From: Saposhnikovia divaricata
Lineage: Eukaryota; Streptophyta; Magnoliopsida; Apiales; Apiaceae
Assembly: GCA_036435485.1 (NCBI GenBank)
Contig: CM071600.1
Coordinates: 161,212,546-161,276,545 of the forward strand
Reading direction: 5' to 3'
DNA: 64,000 nt
The translations under genes were made by a program, and so were the position numbers. Positions 45,090 through 55,650 of the stretch are shown piece after piece; position 1 is the stretch's first letter; every line of letters begins with the position of its first letter. The notes under the pieces are model-generated. The model made no database searches. It had not been told where the DNA came from and saw only the letters and a list, made by a program, of their open reading frames with translations.

Positions 45090-45600
45090 TACTATTAAAT
45101 TACCGACCAAATAAATACTAATTTGTTTTTATAATAGTATAGTATAGTATAAAATGACGAAATCAGAGAAACTACTACTTGTTTCTGAAGTTAGTTGGGC
45201 AAATGCGATTTACAGCCAAAACAAAACAACCAATAATAACTTTTGTTCTTACCATTTGCAACCAAAAATAATCAGATGTAATTTTTTTTTTGTTTTTCGG
45301 AAAAGTAATTGAAGTTGTTTGGTTGCATTCAGTTTCATCCTATTGCATTGGATTGTAAAATTGTATTTTTGTAACAATTAAAAAAAATTGTATTTTTGCA
45401 GAAAATGAAAAAAACAATGTATTTTTTATGAAAAGAAAAATTAATATCACATTTTTCAAAAAATCTCAAAAAACTAATCTTCATTTATTTGTACGTATAA
45501 GTAATTATATAATGAAAAATTACCTCTACAATTCGCGAGACAAAGAAAATACCATATTCCTAAAAGATTTATTGGAGCTTGGATCCTCTGTCCCCTTCTC
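45090..45600. other. AT-rich spacer between the Helitrons and Tat-B, no gene
   Basis: There is no supported feature. The 69-residue frame at 45428 is low-complexity and TTG/ATG rich. The left end of the Tat-B LTR should lie near the right edge of this stretch, but I could not place it. Confidence 0.4.
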
Positions 45601-46144
45601 CATGCCCCTCTCTGTGTTCCCTGCTGTTATGGAATAGAAACTAGGTTACTAGTATTGCGGCTAGGGTTTGTGTATTTAATGCAAAAGTGTGTGAGTTTCG
45701 TGCTTTAATGGCTGCTCTCGTGCTCGTGGCTGAATCTGCCTTCACAAGATGCCTACGTACTTTGATGAATATCAAAGATCAAGCCAAAAAAACGTAGTTC
45801 TGAGAATGAGGGGTCAGACCCTTTATATAGGCTGTGGGAGCCTTAGAATTATGGTAGGAGTCAGAGACTTGGTGAACAAGTCTTCCTTGAGGAAGGTTCC
45901 AGATCTATTCCTTGTAGGAATCAGTTTCCATATCGAATTGGATGCCTTGGTGGATAAGTCTAATGGAGATAATATCCTTACCCAACTCTTATTGCTGAGC
46001 TGTTTATTTCCCTCAATATTAATTACGAAATTAATATTAAAATAGGGATTCTGACCTCATTAATGGGCCCCACGTTTGGACCATGCTGGGTCTAATTAAT
46101 GCCATATTAAATGTGTCTTTAGGGCTTATTTTCAGCCCATATCA
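45600..46144 (-). repeat. 3' LTR of Tat-B (left boundary approximate)
   Basis: On minus it starts TGATATGGGCTGAAAATAAG, three bases after the purine tract AAGTTGGGGGGC. A TATATAAAG box reads on minus at 45829-45821. The other terminus was not resolved; no second copy is in the window. Confidence 0.55.
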
Positions 46145-46569
46145 TTTGCCCCCCAACTTCTAGGAAAACTGATCAGGTTTTCCTCGAAGTTTTAACGGCC
46201 TTTCCGAGACTTGGGTCAGGGTTTATTGCTTGTCGTACACTAGTGTTTCACGAATACTGTCTTAATGTAAAGTGTGGAGCGACCTACACATTTACGACGT
46301 TTGGCTTTATTCGAAGCTAATGGTATTTACGTCTTACAGGGAATTATAGATAATTTCCTTGCGTTCTTTATGTACCCACAGGTATTTTACTTTTTCTTGA
46401 ATATTTTACCAAAAATAATTAATGGTACTTTCAAGCATAAAATAATTTTTCCGTTATTCGGGATTTTTTGGAAATTATTTTCCAATTTCCCAATCATCAT
46501 TGGCTTGTTTTCAGAATTTTTAAAGGATTTTCTTTCATTAATTTCAGAAAGACATCCTGCCAAAAAATG

Positions 46570-47050
46570 AAGCATCTTAGGCGTGGGTACCCCCGCCAAG
46601 GAGACACTTTCCTTAGGCACGCTTAGGAAGTTTGGTCTCCTAGGCGTGGGTGTACCTTCGTCCCTCATAAACCATCCTGGGCGTGGGTACCCCCGCCAAG
46701 GAGACACCTTCCTTAGGCACGCCTAGGAGGTTTGGTCTCCTGGGCGTGGGTATACTCTCATCCCTCAAAAATCATCTTGGGCATGGGTACCCCCGCCAAG
46801 GAGACACCTTCCTTAGGCACGCCTAGGAGGTTTGGTCTCCTGGGCGTGGGTATACCCTCGTTTATGAAAAGCCAACTTGGGCGTGGGTACCCCGCCAAGG
46901 AGACACCTTCCTTAGGCACGCCTAGGAGGTTTGGTCTCCTAGGCGTGGGTATACCCTTGTTTGTAAAAAACGAGCCTGGGTGTGGGCATCCCCGCCTAGA
47001 AGATACCTTGCGAACCAACGCCTAGGAGTTTTATCCTCCTGGGCGTGGCC
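46570..47050. repeat. Tandem array of five 100-bp units with hairpins, 3' region of Tat-B
   Basis: Units begin at GCGTGGGTACCCC-like words at 46581, 46681, 46781, 46881 and 46980. Each contains ACGCCTAGGAG-GTTTGGT-CTCCTGGGCGT, which can form an 11-bp hairpin stem. Long frames on both strands here are products of the repeat, not genes. Tandem repeats in the 3' untranslated region are a known habit of Tat/Ogre elements. Confidence 0.85.
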
Positions 47051-47247
47051 CTTTTAATTGGGCTTCCTGCCTTTAAACTCCGACAGATTTTTATCCTATT
47101 TTCTAAAAATGTCATAGAACATTCTAGAATTTAGTAAAATTAATTCAAAATTTGAATTTCATGGGCTTCCCGCCTATTCAAAGGCCCAGTCACCTGTTGA
47201 CAGCCAATTTACTTACTATAACCGGTTGAGTGACCGACCGTGAACTC

Positions 47248-47255
47248 TATAAAAG
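47248..47255 (+). promoter_or_regulatory. TATA box of the Tat-B antisense gene
   Basis: TATAAAAG sits about 235 bases before ATG 47483, with a pyrimidine-rich, ORF-free leader between. It is on the opposite strand to Tat-B pol, so the antisense gene seems to have its own promoter. Confidence 0.55.
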
Positions 47256-47482
47256 AGTGGTGTACGTTCCTCATTTCACATCTCATTTTTCTGCAAGAAT
47301 TTTCTCTCAATATCCCACAAATACTTTCCAAAAAGCTCTGCTAGGGTTCTGTCGTGAGGCGATTTCCGGCACCTTTCCACCGCTCTATTCCCCAGTTTCC
47401 GTTTGAAGATCGTTGAATCTTCATCTTCTCCAACATTTTCTTTCAATTTTTCTGGGTTCAAGCTTACAAAGGAAGCGCTTCA

Positions 47483-49331
47483 ATGGAGGATTCCAGTTCT
47501 TCAGGCCAGTCTCAACTTGCTCATACCTCTACCACTGCTCCAAGGCTTTCAAGGGGTAAGAACCCTAAAACATCTCTTGTCCATGCCAATGTTTTTTCCC
47601 TTAGAGATCTTTTAAACGAATTTGGTCAAGCTTTTCCCAATATGCTTCATTTAGATGCTTACGAGTATAAATCAAAATACAAACAGCATAGGGTAGATAT
47701 TCTAGCCCAACTTTTTCGTATTAATGGGCCTTATAGGGCGGTTGTTCCGGCCTCAAACGAAAGGGCTTGTCACCCAAAGCCTGGGGCAATTAGGGTTTAC
47801 AAAGAAACTTTCTATGTTGGTTTCCGCCTTCCACCTCCTCCTTTTGTTTGCTGTCTTTTGGCTGAAGCCAGGGTTTGTCCAACCCAAGTTATGCCAAATG
47901 CATGGCGTTTTATTTATTGCGTCATGGTCCAGTGTAAGAAACATGGGCTTGAGCCCAGTATTTCTGTTTTTCGTTATTTATTCAAGTTTGTCAATTCTTC
48001 TGACAACTCGGGTTGGGTCAAAATCCAACATCGTTCTCTAGCCCGTTCTTGTTTCGTTTCGGATTCCGCTCCTGATTCCCTTCCTGATTGGAAGAGGGAG
48101 TGGTTTTATGCCTTTTTGGATGGGGATGATTGGGACAAATATTTTCGGCCCAATTTCTGCAGAGCCGTTGATGGGCCTGTCAGGAGTATAAAATTGGGTG
48201 TGGAAGAAGAGGCTGCCATAGCTTTGTTAACATCTGATAATTTGCATCAATGTGCAAATTTGATTTCTGAAGATTCGTTGCAGGCCCATGGGCTAAGCGA
48301 TTTGGGCCCTGAGGGTAATTAACTTGAAATCCTCACCTCTTGCCTTATTAAAATTTTATGCTAGATATAATTTTCTGACATTTTGTAATCATTTTGCAGC
48401 CAAAGCTGCTCTGGGAGCAATTTTTAAGCAGAGGGAGGCTGCTGCTGCTGCTGCTAAGGTAGTAACAGAGAATCCTAGGGCCAAAAGGGCCAGGACTGAT
48501 GATGCTTCTCCTGCGGTGGAGCATGTTCCTGGCTTTCTTCAAGAAAAGCCAGTTCCCATTGATGAAGACCTCACTCCTTTCACAGTGGGATGGGGTTTAT
48601 GCAATAGAGACACAGCTGTAGGCGACTCTAGGGCCGCAGCTGAGTGGTCTAGGAGCGTGGTTACTCCACGAGATAGGGTCCACATTGTGGAGTCTTCTGA
48701 TGATCTGTAGATTAAGCTTCTTGGGGCCCAAGCTGTTGCTTCGGTAATTTCTTGTTCAACTCCTTAATTTAATTGTATTTCCGTTTCCCTTATTCACTTG
48801 TTTTCTTTGCAGATGAACGCCTACCTTCAGGCCGCCGTTCATAACCTGAAGGAGGTACGTGCTGACAAGACTATAGCTGAGAGGGACAGGGATAGGTACT
48901 TTGCCTCCTCTGAGGCAAACTTTGCTCGTTTTAGGGAGGTGGAGAAGGAGCTGGCAGCTGAGAAGGAGAGGAACAGGAAGCTGCAGCTGGAGGTGCAGCA
49001 GAACAGGGAACACATCATAGCTGACTACAAGGCTTCTAAGGACTTTCAAGATGTCATGAATGCCGAGTATGATGCGAATTTTCCTGGTACCTTTAAGGAG
49101 TGCTGGGAGGAGATCATCGAGGAGCTGAGTGGGAAGATTGAGGGGGTGTCCCTAGAGAGGTTCCCGGTTCCTGCTATCCCTGGAATGACAGCTGCTATGG
49201 AGGTTGCTATAGAGGCAGCTGTGGATGGGGACTCTCAGCCCACTCAGGATCCACCTTCTTCTCCTGGGGTAGAGGCAGCAGATCCTCCTCTTACCCAAGG
49301 AGATGTTGTAGTTGATGACTTAGATGTGTAG
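47483..49331 (+). CDS. Antisense gene (aORF) of Tat-B, three exons, one internal stop
   Basis: Exon 1 is 47483-48314, exon 2 48400-48743, exon 3 48813-49331. The introns have clear sites (GAGG/GTAATT and CATTTTGCAG; TTCG/GTAATT and TTTCTTTGCAG), and the reading phase is kept across both. The joined frame is 564 codons with one TAG at 48708-48710, one base from CAG. Exon 1 carries the core PNAWRFIYCVMVQCKKHG and GFRLPPPPFVCCLLAEARV, shared by eye with the Tat-A gene. Exon 3 is a coiled coil (VEKELAAEKERNRKLQLEV) with an acidic tail. Function is unknown; such reverse-strand ORFs are described in Tat-lineage elements. The single stop makes this copy suspect, or a readthrough case. Confidence 0.7.
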
Positions 49332-49725
49332 ATGGCCCTGCGTGGCTTATTTCTGCTTTATATCTTTATTTATTCTGAACTTTTGCCCTTCGGGGTTTAT
49401 GACTTAACTTATCTATGCAGTTAGTTTCTTTTGTTTCCATATTCTTGTTTTTGCTTATAGTTTGTTGCGCTCTTGTACTGGGCCTCTTGGCTTATACTAT
49501 ACTCACAAATTTATTCATCATTCGTCTTTTATAACAAAACGAAAAAAGTAATCTAATGGAAGCAAAAACAAACTTTATTGATAAGCTAACATAATGTCAA
49601 TGGAATGGGTTCAACCCTTACATAGATAATCTACTTTATAGTCTGAGCTTAATGGCTCTGGAATGGTTTCATTCGAACCTTATTCCTAATAAATAGACAA
49701 AAGTCCAAGTCTTCGTCGAAAGAAC
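49332..49725. other. Convergent gap between the antisense gene and Tat-B pol
   Basis: No ORF. Minus-strand AATAAA (49579-49574) could serve as a poly(A) signal for pol-strand transcripts. Transcription from both sides converges here. Confidence 0.45.
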
Positions 49726-51465
49726 TTAAACATAATAAACTTTGAGGTTCAAAGCATGCCAAGTTCGGGGCACCTCAACCCCATCCAAGGTTTCTAACTC
49801 GTAGGATCCTCGTCCTAACACCTTTTTGACTAAGTACGGTCCTTCCCAGTTTGGTGCTAACTTTCCTTTCTGGTCGACTCCTGAGGCTTCAATCTTCCTT
49901 AGAACCATGTCGCCTTGTCGAAAAAATCTTTCCTTAACTCTCTGGTTGTAGTGAAAAGAGGCTCTCTTCTGATATTCAGTATTCCTAGCATTAGATTCAT
50001 CTCTAACCTCGTCAATTAAGTCAAGGGCAAGTCTCATCCCTTCTTCATTAGTTTCTGGTTCATATGCCTCAACTCGAGGTGACGCTTGCATGATCTCCAA
50101 AGGCACAACTGCCTCAGCTCCGTAAGCCAGCAGGAATGGGGTTGCTCCAGTTGTCACTTTACAAGTGGTACGATATGCCCAAAGTATGGGCAGTAATTCA
50201 TCTACCCAAGTGTTCCTAGAGCGTTCGACCCTCTTTTTCAGTCCATCAAGGATAATTCGATTAGCTACCTCAGCTTGCCCATTGGCTTGTGGATGTGCCA
50301 CTGAGGTAAAACGGAGCTCAATCGCATTCTCTTCACAATACTTCCTGAACTCTTCATTATTGAACTGTGTCCCATTGTCTGTTACAAGGATTCGTGGGAT
50401 TCCATATCTGCAGATTATGTTCTCCCAAAAGAACTAGGCAACTTGTTTGGTTGTTATCTTAGCCATAGGTTTAGCCTCAATCCACTTAGTGAAGTAATCA
50501 ATGGCCACTATCAAGAACTTCCTTTGTGCTGAAGCCATGGGAAAGGGACCAAGTATATCCATCCCCCACATCGCAAACGGAATGGGAGAGTTAATTGAAG
50601 TCAACATCTCAGGCGGTTGCCTAACAATCGGAGCATGTTTTTGACATCTCTCACACCTCTTGACATAGTGTTGTGCATCAGCCAACATCTCCGGCCAGTG
50701 GAACCCTAAATGAATGATCTTGTGAGCTAGGGCTCTGCCCCCCAAGTGTTCCCCACAGATCCCTTCATGAACTTCCTCCAATGCTTCTCTTGCCTCTTGA
50801 GGCCTTAAACACTTCAAGTACGGGATGACGAACGACCTTTTGTACAGAATGCCTTCAATCAAAGTGTATCTCAATGCTCTTACTGAAAGTTTTCGTGCCT
50901 CCAATGCATTGTCTGGGAGCCACCCGGTCTCAAGGTGTGCCTTGATCGGATCTTTCCAAGAGCCCCCTATATCAATTGGTGCCACTAACTTTGAGTTTAC
51001 GGTCGGGGCCTTCAAGACCTGAAAGTAGACACTCCCAGCATAATTTTCTATCTCGGAAGAAGCGAACTTAGACAGGGCATCGGCCTTAATGTTTTCTTCT
51101 CTCGGAATGTGCTCAACATAGCACTCCTCAAACTGAGACGTAACAACCTTTACTACTCTCAGGTATTTCGCCATAGTCTCGTCCTTAGCCTCGAATTCAC
51201 CATTTCCTTGTGATACCACAAGCCTTGAATCTCCACAAACTTTGAGATTTTTGACCCTCATGATTCTAGCCAAACCCAAACCATCTATTAATGGCTCATA
51301 CTCCGCCTCATTGTTGGTAGTAGGAAAATCCAATTTTAAAGCGTACTCAACTGTGAACCCATCGGGGCTTTGCAAAACCAAACCTGCACCACTAGATTTT
51401 GTTTTTGATGCTCCATCAAAATAGAGCACCCAATATTCCTTCATATCAGGTGTAAGTTCCTCTTC
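49726..51465 (-). pseudogene. pol: Tat-B pol remnant: RNase H and integrase, one stop, 5' end lost
   Basis: On minus the frame enters at 51465 from the Sirevirus insertion (KEYWVLYFDGASKTKSSGAG). The Asp/Glu residues YFDGA, NEAEYE, GDSRLVV and KADALSK fit the extra archaeal-type RNase H of Tat elements. The integrase follows with zinc-binding residues (GEHLGGRALAHK...CERCQKH) and the catalytic Asp, Asp, Glu in GMDILGP, VTDNGTQF and NGQAEVANR. A stop codon (50436-50434) interrupts the integrase between the first and second catalytic Asp; the frame continues after it to YYV at 49729. RT and gag are not in the window. Confidence 0.88.
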
Positions 51466-51974
51466 TGTTAGGCCGAATACACAAATAATAATCAACTTTG
51501 TATGAGAGATTAACAAGTAAAAGCGTTTATGCACTTTAAAAACTTCTGGTATTTCAAACCCTCTTCGTGATGTAAAATATCACAAAGAGCTGCTAGGTTA
51601 CAATAATGATAATTCGTTATCGATACCCTTCTAGGGTTAACCTATCTGTATTTATATAACATACAGCTACGATACAATCTCTAATTGATATTCCTAATAA
51701 TCAGCTATACAATGATATCAATTACAGATTGTCACACGTCTCCTATGTCAACTCGATCTCTTTGATAGCTATCCAATCTTCAAAGATATCGCTTCCATAA
51801 TTAATCTTTAATCACTGTTGAACAGTAGACGCCCTTCCTCCAGACAGAGTTTAACAAACTCTGTCGAGCTTCCAACTGTCAGAGTTTACACAAACTCTGA
51901 CTACTTCCAGCTAAACTCTGATAACTCCCTGTAACACTTAAACACTGATCAAAACACATCAATTATATTTAACA
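51466..51974 (-). repeat. 3' LTR of the Sirevirus (509 bp)
   Basis: On plus it reads TGTTAGGCCG...ATTTAACA; on minus TGTTAAATAT...GGCCTAACA. A TATATAAA box reads on minus at 51658-51651. U3 contains the palindromes CAGAGTTTaacAAACTCTG (51845-51863) and CAGAGTTTacacAAACTCTG (51880-51899), plus one more AAACTCTG (51913). Confidence 0.92.
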
Positions 51975-51990
51975 ATCTCCCCCAACTTGT
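51975..51990 (-). other. Polypurine tract of the Sirevirus
   Basis: On minus, AAGTTGGGGGAGAT directly precedes the LTR start TGTTAAATA at 51974. Confidence 0.85.
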
Positions 51991-52119
51991 TCATTATCAA
52001 AAATGTACAAGTTAATAACAATAATTGATGATGTCAAAACAAATGATAAATACAGTGTTTATACAGATTCAGAGTTTAAACTTGAAGACTATAGAGAATA
52101 AGAAAATTCTTACAGAACT

Positions 52120-55100
52120 TTAATCTCTAATCATTTCAAGATCTGGCATGGTTCTGAGATAATCAATCAGCAATCTTCTTTCTGCATTTTCAAGTTCAGT
52201 CTTCATTGCTTCTTTGATTTCTCTGAGTTGAGGATCACTTTCATCTGTTTGGTAAATAGCAGCCCTAAGATCATAAATCTTGTTTCTTCTCATTTCATTA
52301 CCCAGTCTGATAAATCTGTCTTTTTCTGCCTGAGTATTGAATTCAAGTACTGTGATTCCCAAATCAGTTTTTAATTTTGCAGTACCTTTCTTCATTTCAA
52401 TGAGATTGCCTTGATAATCCCTGTACTTAGGAATGTATCTGCTATTGTATTTCTGTCCTCTAATAGCCAGATTCTGAATCATCTTCTGTCTTAGTACATG
52501 AGCAACAGATTGAGTCCTTCGACTATTCACCTTGAGAAGATATAGAACATACTCTAGTTCTTCCCAATATTTCAAGATGATATCATTCTCACCAACTTTG
52601 AATACTGTCCCATCAGCCATGAAGTAAAGAAGAAAATCTTTATCTAAACTCTTCTGATAAACCAACTGCACTGATTCCAGTCTATCCAGACTCTCTTGAG
52701 GTACACCACGACCTGGAACAGCCAGTGAAGAAGGATCTCTAGGACCAGTATATTGCCTCCTGTCTCTATGTGAGCCTAATCCAGCTTTATTATTTCCAAT
52801 CTTACCAGATAAAGCTCTTCCATCAGAAATATTCATTGAGACTCCAGATAACTCATTTGGATCAGAAATTGTTCCTTTGCCAAAAACAGATTTCAACTGA
52901 GAAGATAGAGGTTTAAACACAACTTGTGTAGCAACAGAGGTTGTATCTTTCTTCTTTGAATCTTCTCCTTCCATAACAATACCTTTCAGCTTGTGTTTAG
53001 CTTCAGCTTCTGTTGATTTCTTAGATAAATGTGATCTTTGATCAGCATCAACATTTTCCTTGATTACAACGCCTTTAAGAACAGGCCTAGGAGCTTTTTC
53101 TTTTTGTACTTTGTCAGACTTTAAAGCTTTAAGATGTTCTTCATGTAAACTCTTTTCCTCAGCTTCAATGTCTTCAAACGTTACTCCTTCCTCATTCTCT
53201 TCAATAAATAACTTAGCAGCCAACTCTTCATCAGTTTGTGGATTTGAAGATAACAGTAAACTCTTGGTCCTTGAAGTTCCTTGAGTATCAGTATTTCTTC
53301 CAACAGACTGTGATTTGGATGACTTACTAGTTCTCAGAGTTTGAACCTCCTCAGCCTTTTTCTCCCCTTTGTCTTTGTTACCTGCCCCTCCATCTCCAGA
53401 ACTATCCCTTCTAACAACTCTCTCCCCCTTTTTGACATCATCAGGCATAAGGATAGAAGTAATTAACTCCAGAGAGGTAGCAATAGAATCAATTTTAGCA
53501 GATAAATCAGACTGATTCTCTTCAACTTTACTCAATCTGGCAAGGATATTGTCTTGAGCTTTAGAGAATTTTGTAGTCACTAGTTTGGAATGTGTTTCCA
53601 TCTTCATCTCTCTAGCTACAACCTCATTTCTCAAAGAAGTGATTGCCAAATTAGTATCATCAAATCGTCTATCCAGAGTTTTAACTTGAACTATAGTTGC
53701 TTTCAAGCAAGAAAGAATCTCTGGATTAGAGATAGTATCAGCACTTTGCTTAACAAACATAGCTGCTCTTCTTGATGGAAAAATACAATCTTCTTTGTAC
53801 CATTCAGCAGCATTCTTGGCAAATTGTACTCTTTCAACTTCATGAGAAGAACAAGGTTGAGAAAAAAGTGTATGTTTATCATCAGTTTGTACTGGTGCAC
53901 TCAGAGAAGTATCAGAGTTTGCACTACTGTCACCTTCAGCTTCAACACTTGTAGCTTTAACTGGTTCATCTTCAGCCATAGATTTAGCAATATCTTCTGT
54001 AGGCTTTTGAAGATTTTCTTCATGTTGCTCAGGCTCAGCAACAGGCATTGACTGAGAAGTTACTTTGGTTGCCTGATCAATTTCTTCACCTTCTTCAACA
54101 GTGTGGTGGGCATCAGATATTATCTCAGTATGAGATGCCACAACTTCAGAAGGTACAGATGTAAGTTGATCAACTACACCAACATTAGAGATAGGATCAG
54201 AAAATGGCATAAATGAATCAGGAACATCATTTATTGGAGAAACACCATCTCTTGCATCCTCTTCCGCAGGCATTTTATCCTCTGCAGGCATTACATCCTC
54301 TGCAGGTACTACATCCTCTGCAGGTATTACATCCTCTGCAGGTATTGCATCTGTCTCAATCTCAACAGAAGGTGTTTGCTGTGAAACAACCTCTGGAGCT
54401 TCAATATCGTCATCCACAGAATCAGAGAATAACACTTTTCTTCGTTTTGCTAGAGGTACATTATCTGAATCCTCTTCGCTAATTGATGGAGTTCGTTCTA
54501 CCACTGAGAGTGACTTAGATATGTTTGCCCGAGCTTTCATTCTTTTCCCCCTTCTAGTGTAAACAGCTTCAGGAGATTTCCGTTTTGATTTTCTTTGTGT
54601 CTCTACTTCCTGCTTTAGACTTGCACGTAGTTTAGTAACTGCCTTCTTAGCTCTTTGCATTTTAGACTGTGATGCTGGTGGAGATTGTGACGAATCAGAG
54701 TTTGTGTTTGAAGTGGGTGAAGGTTGCTTTGCAGGTGAGTCAGTGTTTGGTTCTAGTTGAGATTCAAGGTGTGGTTCAGGTTGTTGTGGTTCTTGTTCAG
54801 GTTCATCTTGTTGTGATGCATCGTGTTGTGGTTCCTGTTGGTCTTGTTGTGGTTCTTGTGGTTGATTTAGAAAATTTCGTAAAGCAAGAGGCATGATAAA
54901 CTCAGGAAGATTTTCTTTACCAACATCCTTGTTAGTCATATCAGAGAATATGCGCTTATTGACTCTAAAAGGATCAACTGTATCAGTTTCATCAATGTCA
55001 AGACCAGGTACACATGCATTGAACAACATTTGACAGAAACGAGCATAATAAACAGTGGTAGTCTCTGACAATTTATCACCTAAATTCATCAAAACATATC

Positions 55101-55650
55101 GACCAAAATCAAAATTAATACCATAGAGCAAAGAATACCCGATATGGAGACTATCCATTGGAATGGCATCCCAGTTTGTGACTTTCTTCTGGAATGTTCT
55201 TGTTATGCAATCAAAGAAGAAATTCCATTCTTTTCTAAGATTTGGTCTTTTTATACTGCCGAGCTTGTCAAGAGATTCCATGTAACCTATCTCTTGTAGC
55301 ATATCTCTCAGATAACTTTCATTAACCAGAGCATAAGAAGTATGTGTGTCAAAACCCATCGTATCTCGTACAGTCTGTGGAGTAATCACATGGTCTTGAT
55401 CGTCATAGGTGAAGATAATGGTAGGAGTTCCACTTTCTCCTCCATCCACATAAACTGAGTTCTGCCAGAATGAAGCAATTTGAGACGCAGAAAGAATAGC
55501 AGGTCCAGTCAGAGCTTGTCCAATCTCTGAATCCCTCAAAAAGTTCTGCATGAGATGAAACGATTCTGGAACGCGTTCATGATAGAGTGGAGCTTCATAG
55601 TTATTAGGAACAAACCGTAAGCCAAGAGCAGTGAATGCTTTAGATGCCAT
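52120..55650 (-). CDS. Third ORF of the Sirevirus (1,176 residues), function unknown
   Basis: I take ATG 55650 (MASKAFTALGLRFVPNN) rather than the earlier TTG. A globular region of about 240 residues (SFWQNSVYVDGGESGTPTII) is followed by a Gln/Glu/Pro-rich stretch, a basic patch (RRGKRMKARAN), a six-residue repeat (PAEDVI/PAEDVV/PAEDVM) encoded by 18-bp DNA repeats at 54255-54350, a Ser/Glu-rich part, a short coiled coil (SKVEENQSDLSAKIDSIATS) and a charged C-terminal domain. I see no transmembrane segment or signal peptide, so the env-like label often given to Sirevirus 3' ORFs is not supported. It is fully open, suggesting it is maintained. It starts 533 bases from the oppositely oriented gene at 56184. 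Confidence 0.75.
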   Translation of the reverse strand: MASKAFTALGLRFVPNNYEAPLYHERVPESFHLMQNFLRDSEIGQALTGPAILSASQIASFWQNSVYVDGGESGTPTIIFTYDDQDHVITPQTVRDTMGFDTHTSYALVNESYLRDMLQEIGYMESLDKLGSIKRPNLRKEWNFFFDCITRTFQKKVTNWDAIPMDSLHIGYSLLYGINFDFGRYVLMNLGDKLSETTTVYYARFCQMLFNACVPGLDIDETDTVDPFRVNKRIFSDMTNKDVGKENLPEFIMPLALRNFLNQPQEPQQDQQEPQHDASQQDEPEQEPQQPEPHLESQLEPNTDSPAKQPSPTSNTNSDSSQSPPASQSKMQRAKKAVTKLRASLKQEVETQRKSKRKSPEAVYTRRGKRMKARANISKSLSVVERTPSISEEDSDNVPLAKRRKVLFSDSVDDDIEAPEVVSQQTPSVEIETDAIPAEDVIPAEDVVPAEDVMPAEDKMPAEEDARDGVSPINDVPDSFMPFSDPISNVGVVDQLTSVPSEVVASHTEIISDAHHTVEEGEEIDQATKVTSQSMPVAEPEQHEENLQKPTEDIAKSMAEDEPVKATSVEAEGDSSANSDTSLSAPVQTDDKHTLFSQPCSSHEVERVQFAKNAAEWYKEDCIFPSRRAAMFVKQSADTISNPEILSCLKATIVQVKTLDRRFDDTNLAITSLRNEVVAREMKMETHSKLVTTKFSKAQDNILARLSKVEENQSDLSAKIDSIATSLELITSILMPDDVKKGERVVRRDSSGDGGAGNKDKGEKKAEEVQTLRTSKSSKSQSVGRNTDTQGTSRTKSLLLSSNPQTDEELAAKLFIEENEEGVTFEDIEAEEKSLHEEHLKALKSDKVQKEKAPRPVLKGVVIKENVDADQRSHLSKKSTEAEAKHKLKGIVMEGEDSKKKDTTSVATQVVFKPLSSQLKSVFGKGTISDPNELSGVSMNISDGRALSGKIGNNKAGLGSHRDRRQYTGPRDPSSLAVPGRGVPQESLDRLESVQLVYQKSLDKDFLLYFMADGTVFKVGENDIILKYWEELEYVLYLLKVNSRRTQSVAHVLRQKMIQNLAIRGQKYNSRYIPKYRDYQGNLIEMKKGTAKLKTDLGITVLEFNTQAEKDRFIRLGNEMRRNKIYDLRAAIYQTDESDPQLREIKEAMKTELENAERRLLIDYLRTMPDLEMIRD
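54255..54350. repeat. 18-bp tandem repeat within the third ORF
   Basis: About five copies of a unit like TACATCCTCTGCAGGTAT, encoding the PAEDV repeats on minus. Confidence 0.85.

Larger units (their letters stand above)
45600..51465 (-). mobile_element. Tat-B: Tat-lineage Gypsy element on minus, 3' part, cut by a Sirevirus
   Basis: In element orientation (minus) the order is RNase H-integrase (51465-49726), a reversed gene on plus (47483-49331), a tandem-repeat 3' region (46570-47050), a purine tract (46148-46158) and an LTR (46144 leftward). This is the order of Tat elements with an antisense ORF. The 5' part (gag, protease, RT) lies past the Sirevirus inserted at 51465/51466 and is off-window. 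Pol has one stop. The outer LTR end is uncertain by about 100 bp. Confidence 0.75.

Noticed and set aside
46387..47025. Overlapping frames on both strands with repeated peptides
   Set aside because: The frames come from the 100-bp tandem unit, whose length is not divisible by three but whose GC-rich composition lacks stops; no independent coding evidence.
46570..47050. CRISPR-like regular repeats
   Set aside because: Units are contiguous tandem repeats with no unique spacers, in a plant retrotransposon.
51466..51534. Start of the minus-strand frame reading MHKRFYLLISHTK
   Set aside because: These codons are Sirevirus LTR sequence fused by insertion to Tat-B pol; not a real N-terminus.
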